A stretch of 64,000 nt of DNA from Bacilli bacterium (lineage in GTDB: Bacteria; Bacillota_I; Bacilli_A; RFN20; CAG-826), in assembly GCA_017502465.1 (NCBI GenBank), contig JAFVUY010000178.1, positions 1-64,000 on the forward strand. The letters are read 5' to 3'. The notes beneath the pieces were generated by a model. The model did no database searches. It saw only the letters and a program-made list of their open reading frames with translations, and was not told the origin of the DNA. Positions 25,149 through 35,993 of this stretch are shown in pieces; the stretch's first letter is position 1; each line of letters starts with the position of its first letter. A program made the position numbers and the translations under genes.

Positions 25149-26795
25149 CTAGTCCATTCCTTCGAAGCATGAACCACCAATAAATTCTCTGATTAAGGAA
25201 TTACATGGCACCCATTCATCAGGCATATCAATAAAGAATTTTAGCATTCTTATCAATCTTTCTGCGATTGGGAAGTAAGGAGAACTAGTTTCGATTTTCT
25301 CAAGAAGGGGCATCGCATATTTTTTCATTATTGAAAGCTCGTAAGAAAGGAGGGAATTGAAAACATAGTTAGCTCCTTCTTGAGTTGAGTAAATCCATTT
25401 GAATTCGCCATTTCTGACACTTGGCCACATAGAAATTGTGTCAATTGCAGAGGCGTTTCTAAATTGATAGTCTCTAACCATTCTTCTTAAAAGACGTAAA
25501 TCTGTTAATGATAATGGGTTGTGGTCATCAATTGATATTTGAGCTTGTGGAGCAATAAAGATTTTGAATTTTTGGTGAGAAGGAATAGAAGAAGTCATAA
25601 CATCATTTAATGCATGTATTCCTTCAATAATAATTGGTTGATCTTGTGGGACTTTTAATTTTCTTCCAGGGACTCTTCCGCCAACTTTGAAATCAAATTT
25701 AGGTAATTCAACTTCTAATCCTGAAATAAGGTCCGCCATATTTTTGTTGAATAATGGGATATCTAAAGCCTCAACAGATTCTAAATCGGGTTTGCCGTCT
25801 TCTCCTAAAGGAGCTTTGTCTCTTGGCAAATAATAATCATCCATTGAAATTCTAATAGGTTTAATACCACGAGATAATAATTCGATTCGTAATTTGTTGG
25901 AGAATGTTGTTTTTCCAGAACTTGATGGTCCTGCGATACAGATAAGTCTGATATTCTCTATATCGTTTTCAATCATTTCTCCTAATTCGCAAATTTGTTG
26001 GTTGTGACGAGCTTCGCAAAGATTGATAAAATCAATAACGCCATCTTGTTCAATGTGTTTGTTAATGCCAACAATAGTGTCGGCGTTAGTGGCGATAGCC
26101 CATTGATGTGCTCGTTTAAGAGTTTTACCAAAAGTTGGGGCATCTTCAAATGGCGGGATTTCTCCATTAGCTTCCGAACGTGGATATTGGATAATAATAC
26201 CTGGATGGTAGAAACGAATGGACCACTTTTTGATATATCCAGTAGATGGAACCATGCGGTTATACATATAGTTTTTATAACCATCACACTCATAAATGTG
26301 TGCGGTTTTTTCTGGACGGTATTTCATAATTTCCGCTTTATCGATTTCACCTAAAGATCTAAAGATTTTTTCCGCTTCGTCCTTAGAAACGATTTTTCTT
26401 ACCAAAGGTAAGTCTAAGTCAATTAAGCGTTTCATTTCTTTTTCTAAATCTAAGACCATTTGTCCATTTGAAGAAACTCCTGGAGTTAAGATTTGCATGA
26501 AGATTGAACGAGAGATGTTATAAGAAAAACGGACTTCAAGCTCAGGATAGATGTTGTGCATAGCCATCGCTACTAAGAATCTTAGGGAAGATTCATATGG
26601 CCATTTAGCGTCTCTATCTTTGCAAGTTAAAGCTTCGATGGTTGCGTCGTAGTCAATTGTATATGTAAGTTCTCTGACACGTTTATTAACATAAGCGCAA
26701 ACGATATCTTTGTTGTTGCCAACGATTTCTAGTAAAGAAACTGGGTGATCAAAAGTTAATTTTTGGTCATTAAAAACGATTGTAAATTTAGGCAT
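25149..26795 (-). CDS. Nucleoside (uridine-type) kinase with ThrRS-like TGS/editing N-terminus
   Basis: 548 aa. Residues 1-60 resemble a TGS domain, and residues about 60-230 the second additional domain of threonyl-tRNA synthetase. The C-terminal half is a P-loop phosphoribulokinase/uridine kinase: ICIAGPSSSGKTTFSNKLR (near 285), ISMDDYYLPRD, FDFKVGGRVPGRKL and IIIEGIHALND. This fused architecture is known in clostridia and mollicute relatives and is annotated as nucleoside kinase; the nucleoside has not been established for most members. Strong GGAGGT ribosome site. It has its own terminator and is divergent from the ATP synthase operon across 119 bp. Confidence 0.9.
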   Translation of the reverse strand: MPKFTIVFNDQKLTFDHPVSLLEIVGNNKDIVCAYVNKRVRELTYTIDYDATIEALTCKDRDAKWPYESSLRFLVAMAMHNIYPELEVRFSYNISRSIFMQILTPGVSSNGQMVLDLEKEMKRLIDLDLPLVRKIVSKDEAEKIFRSLGEIDKAEIMKYRPEKTAHIYECDGYKNYMYNRMVPSTGYIKKWSIRFYHPGIIIQYPRSEANGEIPPFEDAPTFGKTLKRAHQWAIATNADTIVGINKHIEQDGVIDFINLCEARHNQQICELGEMIENDIENIRLICIAGPSSSGKTTFSNKLRIELLSRGIKPIRISMDDYYLPRDKAPLGEDGKPDLESVEALDIPLFNKNMADLISGLEVELPKFDFKVGGRVPGRKLKVPQDQPIIIEGIHALNDVMTSSIPSHQKFKIFIAPQAQISIDDHNPLSLTDLRLLRRMVRDYQFRNASAIDTISMWPSVRNGEFKWIYSTQEGANYVFNSLLSYELSIMKKYAMPLLEKIETSSPYFPIAERLIRMLKFFIDMPDEWVPCNSLIREFIGGSCFEGMD

Positions 26796-26883
26796 AATAT
26801 ACCTCCAAAAACATTAAGTTGTGTTATTATTTTACCATTTTCTATTCGGCGTGCAATTTAATTTATCTATTTATATACGCGTG

Positions 26884-26892
26884 TGATATAAT
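26884..26892 (+). promoter_or_regulatory. Extended -10 promoter of the ATP synthase operon
   Basis: TGA-TATAAT with TATAAT at 26887-26892. No good -35 is seen 17 nt upstream, as often with extended -10 sites. The predicted leader is about 16 nt. Confidence 0.6.
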
Positions 26893-26914
26893 AATCGTGT
26901 TTTCGCAGAAAATT

Positions 26915-27325
26915 ATGAGTAGGAATTTTTTAAAAAAAGATATCAATTTAACAACCTTTGTTTTTTCACTTATTGTTGTTTTACTTGCATACCTTTGTTT
27001 GATTCCTCTAATTTTCAAAGGATTAATTAAAATACCTAATGGTATTGCTCTTGGCGCATTAATCAACGCTTTCGCTTACTTGGTTATGTTTTTGATTAAA
27101 GACAAAGAAGAAAGAGAGCTCACTATTAAATTTAGTGTAATTGCAAGTATTCTTAGATTTGTCTTATTAGTAGGGGCAATAATCTTATTCGCTATTTTGG
27201 AATATAAATTAGGTATGGGGATATTTAATCCTATCGCGATTGCAGGTGGATATATGATTCCATTAATTATTCAAATCATATGTTCATTAGTCTTTGGAGA
27301 AAAAAATGTTAGAAGAGAAAATTAA
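26915..27325 (+). CDS. atpI: ATP synthase subunit I-like membrane protein
   Basis: 136 aa from the ATG at 26915, just downstream of the -10 element. An upstream ATG at 26819 would place the promoter inside the gene and add a non-homologous hydrophobic stretch. Four hydrophobic segments of about 20 residues are visible. The sequence is poorly conserved; the assignment rests on topology and on its place ahead of atpB, where AtpI sits in most operons. AtpI helps assemble the c-ring in the membrane. It overlaps atpB by 20 nt. Confidence 0.72.
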   Translation: MSRNFLKKDINLTTFVFSLIVVLLAYLCLIPLIFKGLIKIPNGIALGALINAFAYLVMFLIKDKEERELTIKFSVIASILRFVLLVGAIILFAILEYKLGMGIFNPIAIAGGYMIPLIIQIICSLVFGEKNVRREN

Positions 27326-28061
27326 AAACTTTTTTGTATTTGATATAGCTCCAGAAGTGCTTTCATCTTTGATTGTGATTTTCATCATTCTTATTTTAGT
27401 TGTAATTATTAGAATTCAAGCTGGTAGACAAGACCCTCTTAAAAAACCAAAAGGTTTATTATTAATTGCTGAAATTGGAGTGAACTTTTTTGATGGTTTG
27501 GTTGAAAACTTAATGGGTCCTGCTTTTAGAGGCTTTGGTGGATATATTATGGCTATTGCCACCTACTTATTCATTGCCTTCATTTTCGGTCTTTGTGGTC
27601 TTCCAAGCCCAGTTACATATCTAGCTATCCCACTTTCTATCTCATTTTTAACATTCATGTTAATTCATATTACGAGTGCGAGATATACAAAATGGGGTTA
27701 TTTCAAAAGATACATTGACCCAATCCCTATTTTCTTGCCTATTAACTTAATTTCAATGTGGGCTCCATTATTAAGTCTTACTTTGCGTTTATTTGGTAAT
27801 GCGATCGCAGGTTGGACACTTATGACAATTGTGTATGTTGCTCTTGAGAATTTATCGACGATGATTTTCTCATTCTTGCCTGCAGGAGTTAATTCTTTAT
27901 TTATAGCTCCGTTAGTCGCCCCAATTTTACATGCCTATTTTGATTTATTCTCAGGCTTTATTCAAACAACGGTTTTTATCTTCTTATCGATGTGTCTCAT
28001 TTCTAATGAGGTACCAGAAGATTTAGATACAATTTCATTAAATACGAAAGGAGAAAGGTAA
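27306..28061 (+). CDS. atpB: ATP synthase subunit a
   Basis: 251 aa from the ATG at 27306 (ggagaaaaaaatg); a TTG 12 nt upstream is less likely. About five or six membrane helices. The conserved helix with the essential arginine reads LSLTLRLFGNAIAGW (near residue 160), and the last helices carry PILHAYFDLFSGFIQ. This is the stator half-channel that hands ions to the c-ring. It overlaps atpI at its start and is 1 nt ahead of atpE. Confidence 0.95.
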   Translation: MLEEKIKNFFVFDIAPEVLSSLIVIFIILILVVIIRIQAGRQDPLKKPKGLLLIAEIGVNFFDGLVENLMGPAFRGFGGYIMAIATYLFIAFIFGLCGLPSPVTYLAIPLSISFLTFMLIHITSARYTKWGYFKRYIDPIPIFLPINLISMWAPLLSLTLRLFGNAIAGWTLMTIVYVALENLSTMIFSFLPAGVNSLFIAPLVAPILHAYFDLFSGFIQTTVFIFLSMCLISNEVPEDLDTISLNTKGER

Positions 28062-28062
28062 T

Positions 28063-28278
28063 ATGACAAACGCTCTTGCTGCTGCAATCGCAATTATGGC
28101 AGTTATGCCAAGTGCTATCGGTGAAGCATGGTTAATTTCACGCGCTATTGATGGCATTTCACGCAATCCTGAAGCATATTCAAAATTACGTAGCTCTATG
28201 ATTTTAGGTGCTGCATTAGTTGAAACAACTGCGATTTATGCTTTATTGATTTCTATTTTATGTATTTTCGTTGCTTAA
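28063..28278 (+). CDS. atpE: ATP synthase subunit c, two-carboxylate (Na+-type) motif
   Basis: 71 aa hairpin of two membrane helices joined by the SRNPEA loop. Helix 2 has the ion-binding Glu54 in LVETTAIY, followed by Thr55, Thr56 and Tyr59, the pattern of Na+-binding rings. Helix 1 has Glu21 in SAIGEAWL, at the place where Na+ rings normally have Gln; a second carboxylate there is the arrangement described for the Fusobacterium nucleatum Na+ ring. Alignment by eye runs without gaps through this stretch. The ring is likely driven by Na+ rather than H+, which is inference. A strong ribosome site precedes it (aaaggagaaaggtaatatg). Confidence 0.96.
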   Translation: MTNALAAAIAIMAVMPSAIGEAWLISRAIDGISRNPEAYSKLRSSMILGAALVETTAIYALLISILCIFVA

Positions 28279-28301
28279 TTTTAAAAAGGAGGTAAAAAGG
28301 A

Positions 28302-28826
28302 ATGAATTTATTTGCAGATTTTATGTCCGCGAAAGATTTTATTGAGAAGTTAATTCCAAACTTCTGGTCCTTTCTTATCCAACTTTTATCATTAATAGTG
28401 TTGATTGTCGTTATTATTGTCTTTGCATATAAGCCTGTGAAGAAAATATTAAAGACAAGACAAGACTATATCGAAAGCAATATCCAAGATGCTGAAAAAG
28501 CTAAAGCAAATGCAATTTTGCAAGAAAGAGAAGCAAAGGAACTTGTTCTTTCTAAACAAAAAGAAGCTAATGAAATAATCGTAGCTGCAAAAGAAGCCGC
28601 TGAAGCTCAAAAGCAACAAATTTTAAATCAAACTCAATTAGAACTTGTCGAAATGAAAGAAAAAGCTATTGAGGAAATTAAACAAGAAGAGGCAGAAGCA
28701 AAAGAAGCAATTAGAAAAGAAATGATTGATATTGCTTTAGATGCCTCAAGCGTTTTATTAAAACGCGAAGTCACAAGCGATGATAACAAACGGCTTGTGG
28801 AAGATTTTATAAAGGATATTGAATAA
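28302..28826 (+). CDS. atpF: ATP synthase subunit b
   Basis: 174 aa. One N-terminal membrane helix (residues about 20-45), then a long charged coiled coil rich in Glu, Lys and Ala (about 55-150), the peripheral stalk that holds F1 against Fo. Strong AGGAGG site upstream. It overlaps atpH by 1 nt (taATG). Confidence 0.95.
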   Translation: MNLFADFMSAKDFIEKLIPNFWSFLIQLLSLIVLIVVIIVFAYKPVKKILKTRQDYIESNIQDAEKAKANAILQEREAKELVLSKQKEANEIIVAAKEAAEAQKQQILNQTQLELVEMKEKAIEEIKQEEAEAKEAIRKEMIDIALDASSVLLKREVTSDDNKRLVEDFIKDIE

Positions 28827-29353
28827 TGTTAGAAGTTTGTTTACGTTATGGAACAGCCCTTTTCTCTCTTGCCCTTGAAACCGATAAGGTTATTAAGTGG
28901 CAAAAGGAAATGAAGGAATTAATCTACTTAATAGAAGAAAACGGTGAACTATTAGAATTATTAAATTCTAAGTTTGTGTCTATCGACGAAAGAAAAGATA
29001 TTGTCGATAATGTTTTATTATTCGAAGATGAAGAACTTTCTTCTTTTATCAAGTTAATTTTAGATAATGGAAGAATTTCTTATCTAAAAGACATTTTGTA
29101 TTCCTTCAACACTTTATGTAATAGACATAGAGGTATTCTTGAAGGCTATGTTTATAGCGTTGAACAACTTAACAAATCACAAATTGAATCAATCGAAAAT
29201 GCCCTAAGTAAAAAAGAAGGCAAAATTATAGAATTACGGAATCTCATAGACAAATCTCTTATTGGAGGATTAAAGGTAGTGATTGAGGACCGAGTTTATG
29301 ATGATTCTATTAAATTCCATCTTGAAAAGATGAAAACCACTCTTATTAAATAG
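28826..29353 (+). CDS. atpH: ATP synthase subunit delta
   Basis: 175 aa, usual length. The N-terminal helical bundle starts with RYGTALFSLALE, and the C-terminus has the family pattern of IDKSLIGGLKVVIEDRVYDDSI (here split over residues about 147-168). It links the b stalk to the alpha subunits at the top of F1. It starts inside the atpF stop codon. Confidence 0.94.
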   Translation: MLEVCLRYGTALFSLALETDKVIKWQKEMKELIYLIEENGELLELLNSKFVSIDERKDIVDNVLLFEDEELSSFIKLILDNGRISYLKDILYSFNTLCNRHRGILEGYVYSVEQLNKSQIESIENALSKKEGKIIELRNLIDKSLIGGLKVVIEDRVYDDSIKFHLEKMKTTLIK

Positions 29354-29362
29354 GAGGAATGT

Positions 29363-30877
29363 ATGAAAATAAAAGCAAATGAGATTTCTGCTCTTATTAA
29401 AGAGCAAATTAAGAATTATAAACACAAAGTTGATAATTCAGATGTTGGCACCATTGTATCTGTTGGTGATGGTATCGCAATTATTTATGGTCTAGAAAAA
29501 GCTATGCTTGGAGAACTTTTAGCTTTTCCACATGATGTATATGGTTTAGTCATGAATCTTGAAATTGATCATGTCGGGGCAGTTCTTTTAGGCGACGATA
29601 CGTTAATCAAAGAAGGTGACATTGTTAAAAGAACAGGTTCTGTTATGGAGGTTCCTGTTGGAGAAAAAATGTTTGGACGTGTCGTTGATGCATTAGGTCA
29701 ACCAATTGATGGCCTTGGACCAATTGAATACACAAGCAAAAGACCAATTGAAGTGGTTGCTCCAGGCGTTATTACAAGAGAAAGCGTAAATTCACCTTTA
29801 GAAACAGGTATTAAAGCAATTGATGCAATTACACCAATTGGTAAAGGCCAACGTGAACTTATTATCGGGGATAGGCAAACTGGAAAAACTGCGATTGCGA
29901 TTGACACAATTATCAACCAAAAAGGTAAAGATGTTATTTGTGTTTATGTTGCAATTGGGCAAAAAAATAGCACGGTAGCGCAAATTGTCGATAAATTAAA
30001 GACACATAAGGCTATGGATTACACAATTGTTGTCGCTGCTAATGCAAGCGAACCCGCTCCATTACTTTATGTTGCTCCTTATGCTGGCTGCGCTATCGCG
30101 GAACATTTTATGTCTTTAGGAAAAGATGTTTTAATTGTTTACGATGATTTAAGTAAACACGCGGTTAGTTACCGCTCTCTCTCATTGCTTTTAAAAAGAT
30201 TCCCTGGTAGAGAAGCTTACCCAGGAGATGTATTTTACCTACATTCACGTTTATTAGAAAGAGCGTGTAAACTCTCAAAAGAATATGGAGGAGGCAGCAT
30301 TACTGCTCTTCCAATTGTTGAAACTCAATCTGGAGATATCAGTGCATATATTCCAACAAATGTTATTTCCATTACTGATGGTCAAATCTTTTTAATGGCG
30401 GATTTGTTTAACGCTGGTCAAAGACCTGCTATCGATAGTGGTCTTTCAGTTAGCCGTGTCGGCGGGGCTGCTCAATATAAGGCTATGAAACAAGTTGCAA
30501 GTTCCTTAAAGATTGATTTGGCAAGTTATATGGAAATGAAATCGTTTACTCAATTTGGTAGCGATCTTGATGCATCAACATTAAAGATTATTAGACATGG
30601 TGATGCCTTGCTCGAAGTTTTAAAACAAACTCAATATAATCCATATACTTTTACTCATGAAGTGTTTGATTTGTTTGTTGCAAAACATGGCTTTTTGGAC
30701 AAACTAGAAACTTCGACAATTAAAGACACTTTAACTAAATTATATGAATACGCTACCGACAATTATTCTCATTTATTCAAACAATTAGAAAACGAGAAAC
30801 AAATTTCTAAAGAATTAGAAGATGCCTTTAAAAAATGCATCGAAAATTTCTTTGAAATATATCAACAAGAAAATTAA
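29363..30877 (+). CDS. atpA: ATP synthase subunit alpha
   Basis: 504 aa, full length. The P-loop is [11 protein letters not shown] (residues about 170-180), and the family signature [14 protein letters not shown] is near 355. It has the non-catalytic nucleotide site and forms the hexamer with beta. Ribosome site AGGAGG. It lies 9 nt after atpH and 11 nt before atpG. Confidence 0.98.
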   Translation: MKIKANEISALIKEQIKNYKHKVDNSDVGTIVSVGDGIAIIYGLEKAMLGELLAFPHDVYGLVMNLEIDHVGAVLLGDDTLIKEGDIVKRTGSVMEVPVGEKMFGRVVDALGQPIDGLGPIEYTSKRPIEVVAPGVITRESVNSPLETGIKAIDAITPIGKGQRELIIGDRQTGKTAIAIDTIINQKGKDVICVYVAIGQKNSTVAQIVDKLKTHKAMDYTIVVAANASEPAPLLYVAPYAGCAIAEHFMSLGKDVLIVYDDLSKHAVSYRSLSLLLKRFPGREAYPGDVFYLHSRLLERACKLSKEYGGGSITALPIVETQSGDISAYIPTNVISITDGQIFLMADLFNAGQRPAIDSGLSVSRVGGAAQYKAMKQVASSLKIDLASYMEMKSFTQFGSDLDASTLKIIRHGDALLEVLKQTQYNPYTFTHEVFDLFVAKHGFLDKLETSTIKDTLTKLYEYATDNYSHLFKQLENEKQISKELEDAFKKCIENFFEIYQQEN

Positions 30878-30888
30878 TAGGAAACAAT

Positions 30889-31728
30889 ATGTCTCAACAC
30901 ATTACCCAAATTAAAAATAGAAAAAAAGCTGTCTCTGGCGTTAAGAAAATTACTAACGCGATGAAATTAGTTTCTACTATTAAACTTCAAAAATTTAGAA
31001 ACCAAATGGCTGCGAATAAAATTTATAGCGACACATTAAGTGATATTTTAAGCTGTGTTTATTCTTCCCTGAATGAAAAAGATAGAAAATATTTTGAGGT
31101 TAATAATGATGTTAATAAAAATCTATACATCATCGTTTCATCAACCTTAGGTTTATGTGGTGCCTATAACTATAATATTTTTGAAGTAGCAGAGGCTAAT
31201 ATCAAAAGTGAAGATGACGCTATTATATTGGGCAAAAAAGGCATTTCCTATTTTAAAAATAATGAATTTACAAAGATTGATGGTTTCCAAGATTATGAAT
31301 CTATCAATGATGAAAAAATTATACAGGTATTATCTAACTCTGTTTTAAGTGCTTATAACAAAGGTGTCTACAGAGAAATACATTTGATTTATACTTCTTA
31401 CAAAAATTCAATTGTATTCACTGCAAAAGACAGTTGTTTATTACCAATTTCACCAAAAATTAATGAAAATGGTTACGGGCCAATACTCGAACCAAATGGT
31501 AAAGAATTACTAAAAGAAATATTACCAATGTATGTTCGTTCATATGTTTATTCAAAACTTTTAGAAAGCGAAGTTTGTGAACACGCGAGTAGAACTAACG
31601 CGATGAGCGCAGCTAGTGATAACGCGAATGAAATACTTAACAAACTTCAACTTGAATTTAATAAAGCAAGACAAGCCGCAATCACAGAACAAATTACAGA
31701 AATTGTTGGCGCTGCCAACTCACTATAG
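30889..31728 (+). CDS. atpG: ATP synthase subunit gamma
   Basis: 279 aa. The N-terminal shaft helix has KKITNAMKLVSTIKLQK, a central LGLCGAYNYN segment, and the C-terminal helix EHASRTNAMSAASDNANEIL with the conserved tail ARQAAITEQITEIVGAANSL. It is the rotating central shaft. The start has gaggaaac-like spacing (aggaaacaatatg). Confidence 0.97.
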   Translation: MSQHITQIKNRKKAVSGVKKITNAMKLVSTIKLQKFRNQMAANKIYSDTLSDILSCVYSSLNEKDRKYFEVNNDVNKNLYIIVSSTLGLCGAYNYNIFEVAEANIKSEDDAIILGKKGISYFKNNEFTKIDGFQDYESINDEKIIQVLSNSVLSAYNKGVYREIHLIYTSYKNSIVFTAKDSCLLPISPKINENGYGPILEPNGKELLKEILPMYVRSYVYSKLLESEVCEHASRTNAMSAASDNANEILNKLQLEFNKARQAAITEQITEIVGAANSL

Positions 31729-33143
<1,415 letters not shown>

Positions 33144-33144
<1 letters not shown>

Positions 33145-33554
33145 TGGAATTCCGTTTACAAATTATTACCCCATATGGAATATATTTTGATAAAGATATC
33201 GATTTTTTAAACGTGCCTTCAAGTAAGGGATTACTTGGTATATTACCTAAACACGCTCCATTAATTAGCGATGTTCTCCTCGGAGAAATAATGGTTAGAG
33301 ATAACGATACTGAAAAATATTTCGCTACTAGCGGAGGACTTTTAAAAGTAAATGAAGATGGAGTTATTTTGCTCTTGGATACAGTTGAAAGCGAAGACCA
33401 GATCGATATTGATAGAGCGACCAATTCTAAAAAAAGAGCCATGGACAGGCTCGAAAAATCTAAATTAGATGATAAAGTTGATGTTGCTAGAACCCAAGCC
33501 TCATTATCTCGTGCTCTTAATAGATTAAAAGTCGCTAGTAGAAGAAATGGTTAA
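33144..33554 (+). CDS. atpC: ATP synthase subunit epsilon
   Basis: 136 aa. The N-terminal beta-sandwich (1-85) has SSKGLLGILPKHAPLIS, and the C-terminal helical pair (about 90-136) is the regulatory hairpin that can brake rotation. It starts in the atpD stop codon and ends tail-to-tail with a lipoprotein gene, overlapping by 20 nt. Last gene of the operon. Confidence 0.95.
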
Positions 33555-34341
33555 TCATTTGATGCAAATTGGTGATTGAATTTTTATAATTTGAAACAAA
33601 TAAATTAGTGTCTTCTTTTTTATAGAAACAATAATCATCAAAATTGTCGACACCCAAAAAGGAAGTAAACGAATCAATGTCACTTTGTGACATTTTTTCT
33701 ATATCTAATAATAATGTTGGGTCATAATAACTAGCAGAATGTTCGTATAAGAATTGGGAAATTAAACGAAGAGAATCTTTGTTTTTACTGCTATAAGCAA
33801 AGGCAAAATAGGAATCGAAATGGTTCTTAAATGTATTAAAAGTTTCGAATTTATTTAATGTATATAAACTAGATTTTCCAACGAAGTGAGATACCGTTTT
33901 AGCAAAAATGTGATGAGAACCATATTTAGAGCTATTGATTTCAACAGAAAGCATCCCGTTTTTAATAATCAACATTCTAGGTGTAACTACTCTATTTGGA
34001 AAAAGTTCTGGGTCATATTCATTTAACAAATGATAGTCCGACATATTAGAGCCATAGTCATAACCATAAATCACAGCATCGTGATCGCTAATATAGGTAG
34101 TCACAAAGCCACTGACAGTTGCACAACTTCCACAATTTTTAGAATAAAAATATAAAGGGAAATTCAATTTAGCATCTAAAAAACTAATTAACTCAGTAGT
34201 GGTAAGATTTGTGATTTCCGCTTGAAGGCCTTCGTTAGCGGTTAATTCGTAATTTGTTATTTGACGAATTGAATCATTTGTTCCACAAGAAGTTAACGCT
34301 AATGGACAGATAAGAATTGAAAAAAGTAATAATTTTTTCAT
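33535..34341 (-). CDS. Thioredoxin-like lipoprotein
   Basis: 268 aa. Signal peptide with lipobox LTSC (Cys19), so probably surface-anchored. A thioredoxin-like motif FYSKNCGSCATVSGF (C-x2-C, near residue 70) follows a PLYFYS strand, and VVTPRMLIIKNG supplies the cis-Pro-like strand (near 115). The C-terminal 120 residues are helical and unassigned. It may handle extracellular disulfides. A second, shorter lipoprotein of this kind is at 35514. A TATAAA -10 lies 8 nt before the ATG, with no ribosome site. Confidence 0.78.
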   Translation of the reverse strand: MKKLLLFSILICPLALTSCGTNDSIRQITNYELTANEGLQAEITNLTTTELISFLDAKLNFPLYFYSKNCGSCATVSGFVTTYISDHDAVIYGYDYGSNMSDYHLLNEYDPELFPNRVVTPRMLIIKNGMLSVEINSSKYGSHHIFAKTVSHFVGKSSLYTLNKFETFNTFKNHFDSYFAFAYSSKNKDSLRLISQFLYEHSASYYDPTLLLDIEKMSQSDIDSFTSFLGVDNFDDYCFYKKEDTNLFVSNYKNSITNLHQMINHFFY

Positions 34342-34423
34342 GATTATATTTTATACTTTTAAAAACATTCTGTTAAATGTTATTTATCTTTGTGATAAAC
34401 TTTGTTTAGAAAGAGGTGATTAT

Positions 34424-34987
34424 ATGAACGCATGGCATGATGTAGGAGCAGATAGAATTGGCGTTGATTCCTTTTTAGCGTTAATTGAAATTTCAAAGGC
34501 TTCAAAAAATAAATATGAATTAGATAAAACCACCGGTTTATTAATCTTAGATAGGGTTTTATTTACTGCGACACACTACCCACATAATTATGGATTTATT
34601 CCAAGAACTTATTGTGATGACTATGATCCTCTTGATGTTTTAGTACTTTGTAGCGAATCTATTTTACCTATGTCACTTGTGGAATGCTCTCCAATTGGTG
34701 TTTTAATTATGAAAGACGGTGGACTTGGAGACGAAAAGATTATTGCTGTTGCTAAAAACGACCCTTTTTATGGTCAATATAAAGATATTTCTGAAATTCC
34801 AAACCACACAATGGAAGAGATTAAACACTTCTTTACCGTTTATAAAACATTAGAAGATAAACGCACAGATATTGACGAAGTTAAAGGGGCAAAAGTTGCA
34901 AAAGAAGTAATCAAAAAAGCTATCAAAGCTTACAAAGTTCAAATTGAACCAAAAATTAAAGCCGAAAGAAAAGCTAGAGGTTATTAA
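34424..34987 (+). CDS. ppa: Inorganic pyrophosphatase (family I)
   Basis: 187 aa from the ATG at 34424, which has an AGAGGTG site; the frame is open upstream but the extension is a hydrophobic read-through of the promoter region. Signatures: KYELDKTTGLLILDRVLF, HYPHNYGFIP, and the active-site DDYDPLDVLVL (three Asp, near residue 68), with KDGGLGDEKIIAV and HFFTVYKTLE later. It hydrolyses cytoplasmic pyrophosphate using Mg2+. It is followed 6 nt later by trmL. Confidence 0.96.
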   Translation: MNAWHDVGADRIGVDSFLALIEISKASKNKYELDKTTGLLILDRVLFTATHYPHNYGFIPRTYCDDYDPLDVLVLCSESILPMSLVECSPIGVLIMKDGGLGDEKIIAVAKNDPFYGQYKDISEIPNHTMEEIKHFFTVYKTLEDKRTDIDEVKGAKVAKEVIKKAIKAYKVQIEPKIKAERKARGY

Positions 34988-34993
34988 TTTTAA

Positions 34994-35527
34994 ATGATAC
35001 ATGTTGTTTTATATCGTCCTGAAAAACCACAAAATACTGGCAACATAATGAGAACTTGCGTGGCAATTAACGCGAAACTTCACATTATCGGACCTATTAC
35101 TTTTTCTATCCAAGACAAGGATTTAAAAAGAGTGGGAATGGACTATATAGACAACCTAAAACTAGAATATTACCCAACTTTAGAAGATTTTATTTCTAAA
35201 CACGGTAATAAAAATTTATATTACATCACAAGATACGCTGATGAACCTTATTGCCAAAAAGATTTTAGCGATCCTGTAAAAGACTATTTTATAGTCTTTG
35301 GAAGAGAATCAACTGGAATCCCTCATGATTTATTAAGAGCAAATCCAGACAGATTGTTAAGAATACCAATGGTAAGCGATGCAAGAAGTTTAAATTTATC
35401 TAATTGTGTTGCTATTATTGCTTATGAAATTCTTAGACAGCAAAATTTTATCAATTTAGCGACAAGTGAAATGATTAAAGGTGATCATTTTTTAGAAAAG
35501 GAGGCAACAAAAAATGAAAAAAAGTAA
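34994..35527 (+). CDS. trmL: tRNA (cytidine(34)-2'-O)-methyltransferase, SpoU family
   Basis: 177 aa. SPOUT-fold motifs: RPEKPQNTGNIMRTCVA (residues 7-23), YFIVFGRESTGIP (near 100) and RIPMVSDARSLNLSNCVAI (near 125), which forms the SAM-binding knot. It methylates the wobble ribose of tRNA-Leu. It is somewhat longer than E. coli TrmL because of a charged tail. It overlaps the next lipoprotein gene by 14 nt. Confidence 0.93.
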   Translation: MIHVVLYRPEKPQNTGNIMRTCVAINAKLHIIGPITFSIQDKDLKRVGMDYIDNLKLEYYPTLEDFISKHGNKNLYYITRYADEPYCQKDFSDPVKDYFIVFGRESTGIPHDLLRANPDRLLRIPMVSDARSLNLSNCVAIIAYEILRQQNFINLATSEMIKGDHFLEKEATKNEKK

Positions 35528-35993
35528 ATTTTTAAGTTTATTAGCTATTCCTTTTTTATTATCTTGTAACAGAGTTCCTGAATACGATGGTATAAAAATT
35601 CAACTAAACTATGCTGAAAACGGTGGTTTAGTTGAAATTACACCTGATATTTTATACGAAAGAGCTATAACATTTAAAAAGGATGAAGTGGTTCTTTTCA
35701 CTGTAAATGGTTGTTCTCACTGTTTAGAGGCTAAAGAACAAGTCAATTCCTATGCGATTGCCTCTCATATCATTATTCATCAAATTAATATTTCTAATAT
35801 CGACCTCGAAAATGGTGATTATGACACAATTGTTGCGACAACAACATACTTAGACAAACTTTACGAATTTCCTCCTATTGAAGAGGCTAGTTTTCCAACT
35901 ATGTACATGTTTAAAAAACAAGGTGTTGCCATGGTTAAGAATTCTAACTTCGTTGATAATTTAAGAATGTATGTCGATGTAATTAATGGCTAA
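35514..35993 (+). CDS. Small thioredoxin-like lipoprotein
   Basis: 159 aa. Signal peptide with lipobox FLLSC (Cys18). The thioredoxin-like motif VLFTVNGCSHCLEAKEQV (C-x2-C, near residue 67) and SFPTMYMFKKQG (cis-Pro strand, near 125) are present. It is predicted to be extracytoplasmic. It resembles the 33535-34341 lipoprotein in plan but is shorter. The start overlaps trmL, with AGGAGG upstream. Its stop directly abuts the convergent rqcH stop. Confidence 0.82.
   Translation: MKKSKFLSLLAIPFLLSCNRVPEYDGIKIQLNYAENGGLVEITPDILYERAITFKKDEVVLFTVNGCSHCLEAKEQVNSYAIASHIIIHQINISNIDLENGDYDTIVATTTYLDKLYEFPPIEEASFPTMYMFKKQGVAMVKNSNFVDNLRMYVDVING

Noticed and set aside
25982..26354. Open frames on both strands inside the nucleoside kinase gene
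   Set aside because: Both overlap the conserved TGS/kinase frame, have no ribosome site and no recognisable domain.
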